DNA of 64,000 nucleotides, taken from the NCBI RefSeq assembly GCF_028583425.1, contig NC_072806.1, positions 36,874,001 to 36,938,000 on the forward strand, in the 5' to 3' direction. The notes under the pieces were generated by a model, which saw nothing but the letters and a program-made list of their open reading frames with translations, was not told where the DNA came from and did no database searches. Shown piece by piece: positions 46,163 to 64,000 of this stretch. Source of the stretch: Eublepharis macularius. Lineage: Eukaryota; Chordata; Lepidosauria; Squamata; Eublepharidae. The translations under genes and the position numbers were made by a program. How positions within the stretch are numbered: the first letter of the stretch is position 1; each line of letters begins with the position of its first letter.

Positions 46163-46775
46163 CAGGGCTTATTTGGAGGGGGAACTCACCAGAACGCCAT
46201 TCCGGTAGTTCCCCCAACAGTCAGGTGGCCCCGCCCACCTGACTTTGAAAAATTTGGGGCTGTTTAGGCCTCGATGGGATTTAGGCCATTTTTGGCTATT
46301 TTGGACCCCTTTTTCCAGTGGGATCGGGGCTGGAACTGCCGGGATCGGGTCAGTGCCGGGCGGGGGAATGCTCCACTGCACGGCACTGACTTGGTCCGGG
46401 CTGTTTCAGCCCTGATCAGGACCCAAACGGGCCCCAAATGGCCATTTGGTGCCCGTTTCGGCCAGGATCAGGGCCAAAACCACCAGGATTGGGTTGGTAC
46501 CTGGCAGGGAACCCCTCCCCTGCCTGGCCCCAACCCAACCTGGGCCATTTTGGCCCCAATCCAGGTCAAAACGTGCCCAAAATGGCCATTTTGAGCCCCT
46601 TTTGGCCTGGATTGGGGCCAAAATGGCCCTGATCGGGCCACTGCCAGGTGGGGGAACACTCCCCCCTCTGGCAGCAGCCGAATCCTGGCCATTTTGGCCT
46701 GGTCAAGGGGCGTGGCATATGCTAATGAGTCATGCTAATGAGTTCCCTGCAGCTTTTTCTATCAAATGACCCCTG
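46163..46775. mobile_element. hAT-like non-autonomous element, GC-rich, 613 bp
   Basis: The ends are CAGGGCTTATTTGG and CAAATGACCCCTG. It is flanked by the exact 8-bp repeat ATCATGTG (46155-46162 and 46776-46783). The interior has repeated GGCCATTTTGG/CCAAAATGGCC units in both orientations and ATGCTAATGAG repeats near the right end. A relative lies at 54425-54792. It lies just downstream of the HEATR6 3' end. Confidence 0.87.
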
Positions 46776-47029
46776 ATCATGTGTAATATATGAAATCACA
46801 CTACTAAACTGATGCTCCTAGTTTGTTTTCTATAGACTTGTGTTTTTTTTTAAATGCTAATTACTGTTAAGTTTTGTAAAAAGGGCAGTTATAAAAGGGC
46901 TGTGTGTCAGTTTGAAAATGGCAGCTAAACCTGGGGAAGAATTCTAGAGTAGTCTGGAAATTTAACTGGCCCACATGAAGATCCTGGTCGTGTTTGTTCT
47001 ATGGGAGCAAGATAGGTCAGACAGAGCCG

Positions 47030-47125
47030 TCAAAGAAGGTTGAAGGAAATTTAATCTTGTCCATGGAAAAATCCTTTTGAACACCTTGTAGAAAATTCAA
47101 AATATTTGTGCTGCTCGTGCCATCC
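47030..47125 (-). promoter_or_regulatory. HEATR6: Probable short HEATR6 3' UTR with ATTAAA poly(A) signal
   Basis: Downstream of the stop codon the minus strand carries the variant signal ATTAAA at 47055-47050, about 70 nt after the stop. It is followed by a T/C-rich stretch. This would give an unusually short 3' UTR. The exact cleavage site is inferred. A later signal cannot be excluded, because transposon sequence starts only at 46775. Confidence 0.4.

Positions 47126-64000
<16,875 letters not shown>

Overview
The window is vertebrate nuclear DNA, most likely from a squamate reptile (a lizard, possibly gecko-like). This rests on spliced exons with GT/GC-AG introns and on a dense mixture of Bov-B, CR1 and L2-type LINE remnants, tRNA-derived Sauria-type SINEs, Helitrons and very many short palindromic DNA transposons. 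No bacterial, plasmid, CRISPR or phage signal is present. The species call is an inference from repeat content.

Only one protein-coding gene can be supported: HEATR6 (HEAT repeat-containing protein 6), on the minus strand from about 47.0 kb to beyond the right edge. Nine consecutive coding exons were placed by reading splice sites and checking that the codon phase closes at every junction. Together they encode about 588 residues, the C-terminal half of a protein of about 1,180 residues in human, ending at a stop codon at 47126-47128. The 5' half lies to the right of the window. One intron has a GC-AG rather than GT-AG donor, and that donor is tandemly duplicated 15 nt downstream.

Positions 1 to about 47,000 form a gene-poor downstream flank built of mobile-element debris. 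It holds a Bov-B LINE 3' end (736-1504), several CR1 and L2-type fragments, SINEs, a decayed autonomous Helitron with a broken helicase gene (11331-13738), two short non-autonomous Helitrons with recognisable ends (20589-21023, 31619-32359) and a third Helitron start (14237). It also holds several families of fold-back (palindromic) DNA transposons. Many of these carry exact target-site duplications: 8 bp for hAT-like families and 3 bp for a Harbinger-like family. The same families, and a CR1 copy, also sit in HEATR6 introns.

Nested insertions give relative ages: a SINE-like element lies inside the Helitron helicase gene, a Harbinger-like palindrome inside a SINE, and another palindrome inside a Sauria-type SINE. 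No undescribed biological system is evident. The most unusual material is the density of large palindromes, a perfect 60-bp-arm palindrome at 34941-35065, a chimeric transposon copy at 38583-39004, and the duplicated GC splice donor of HEATR6.
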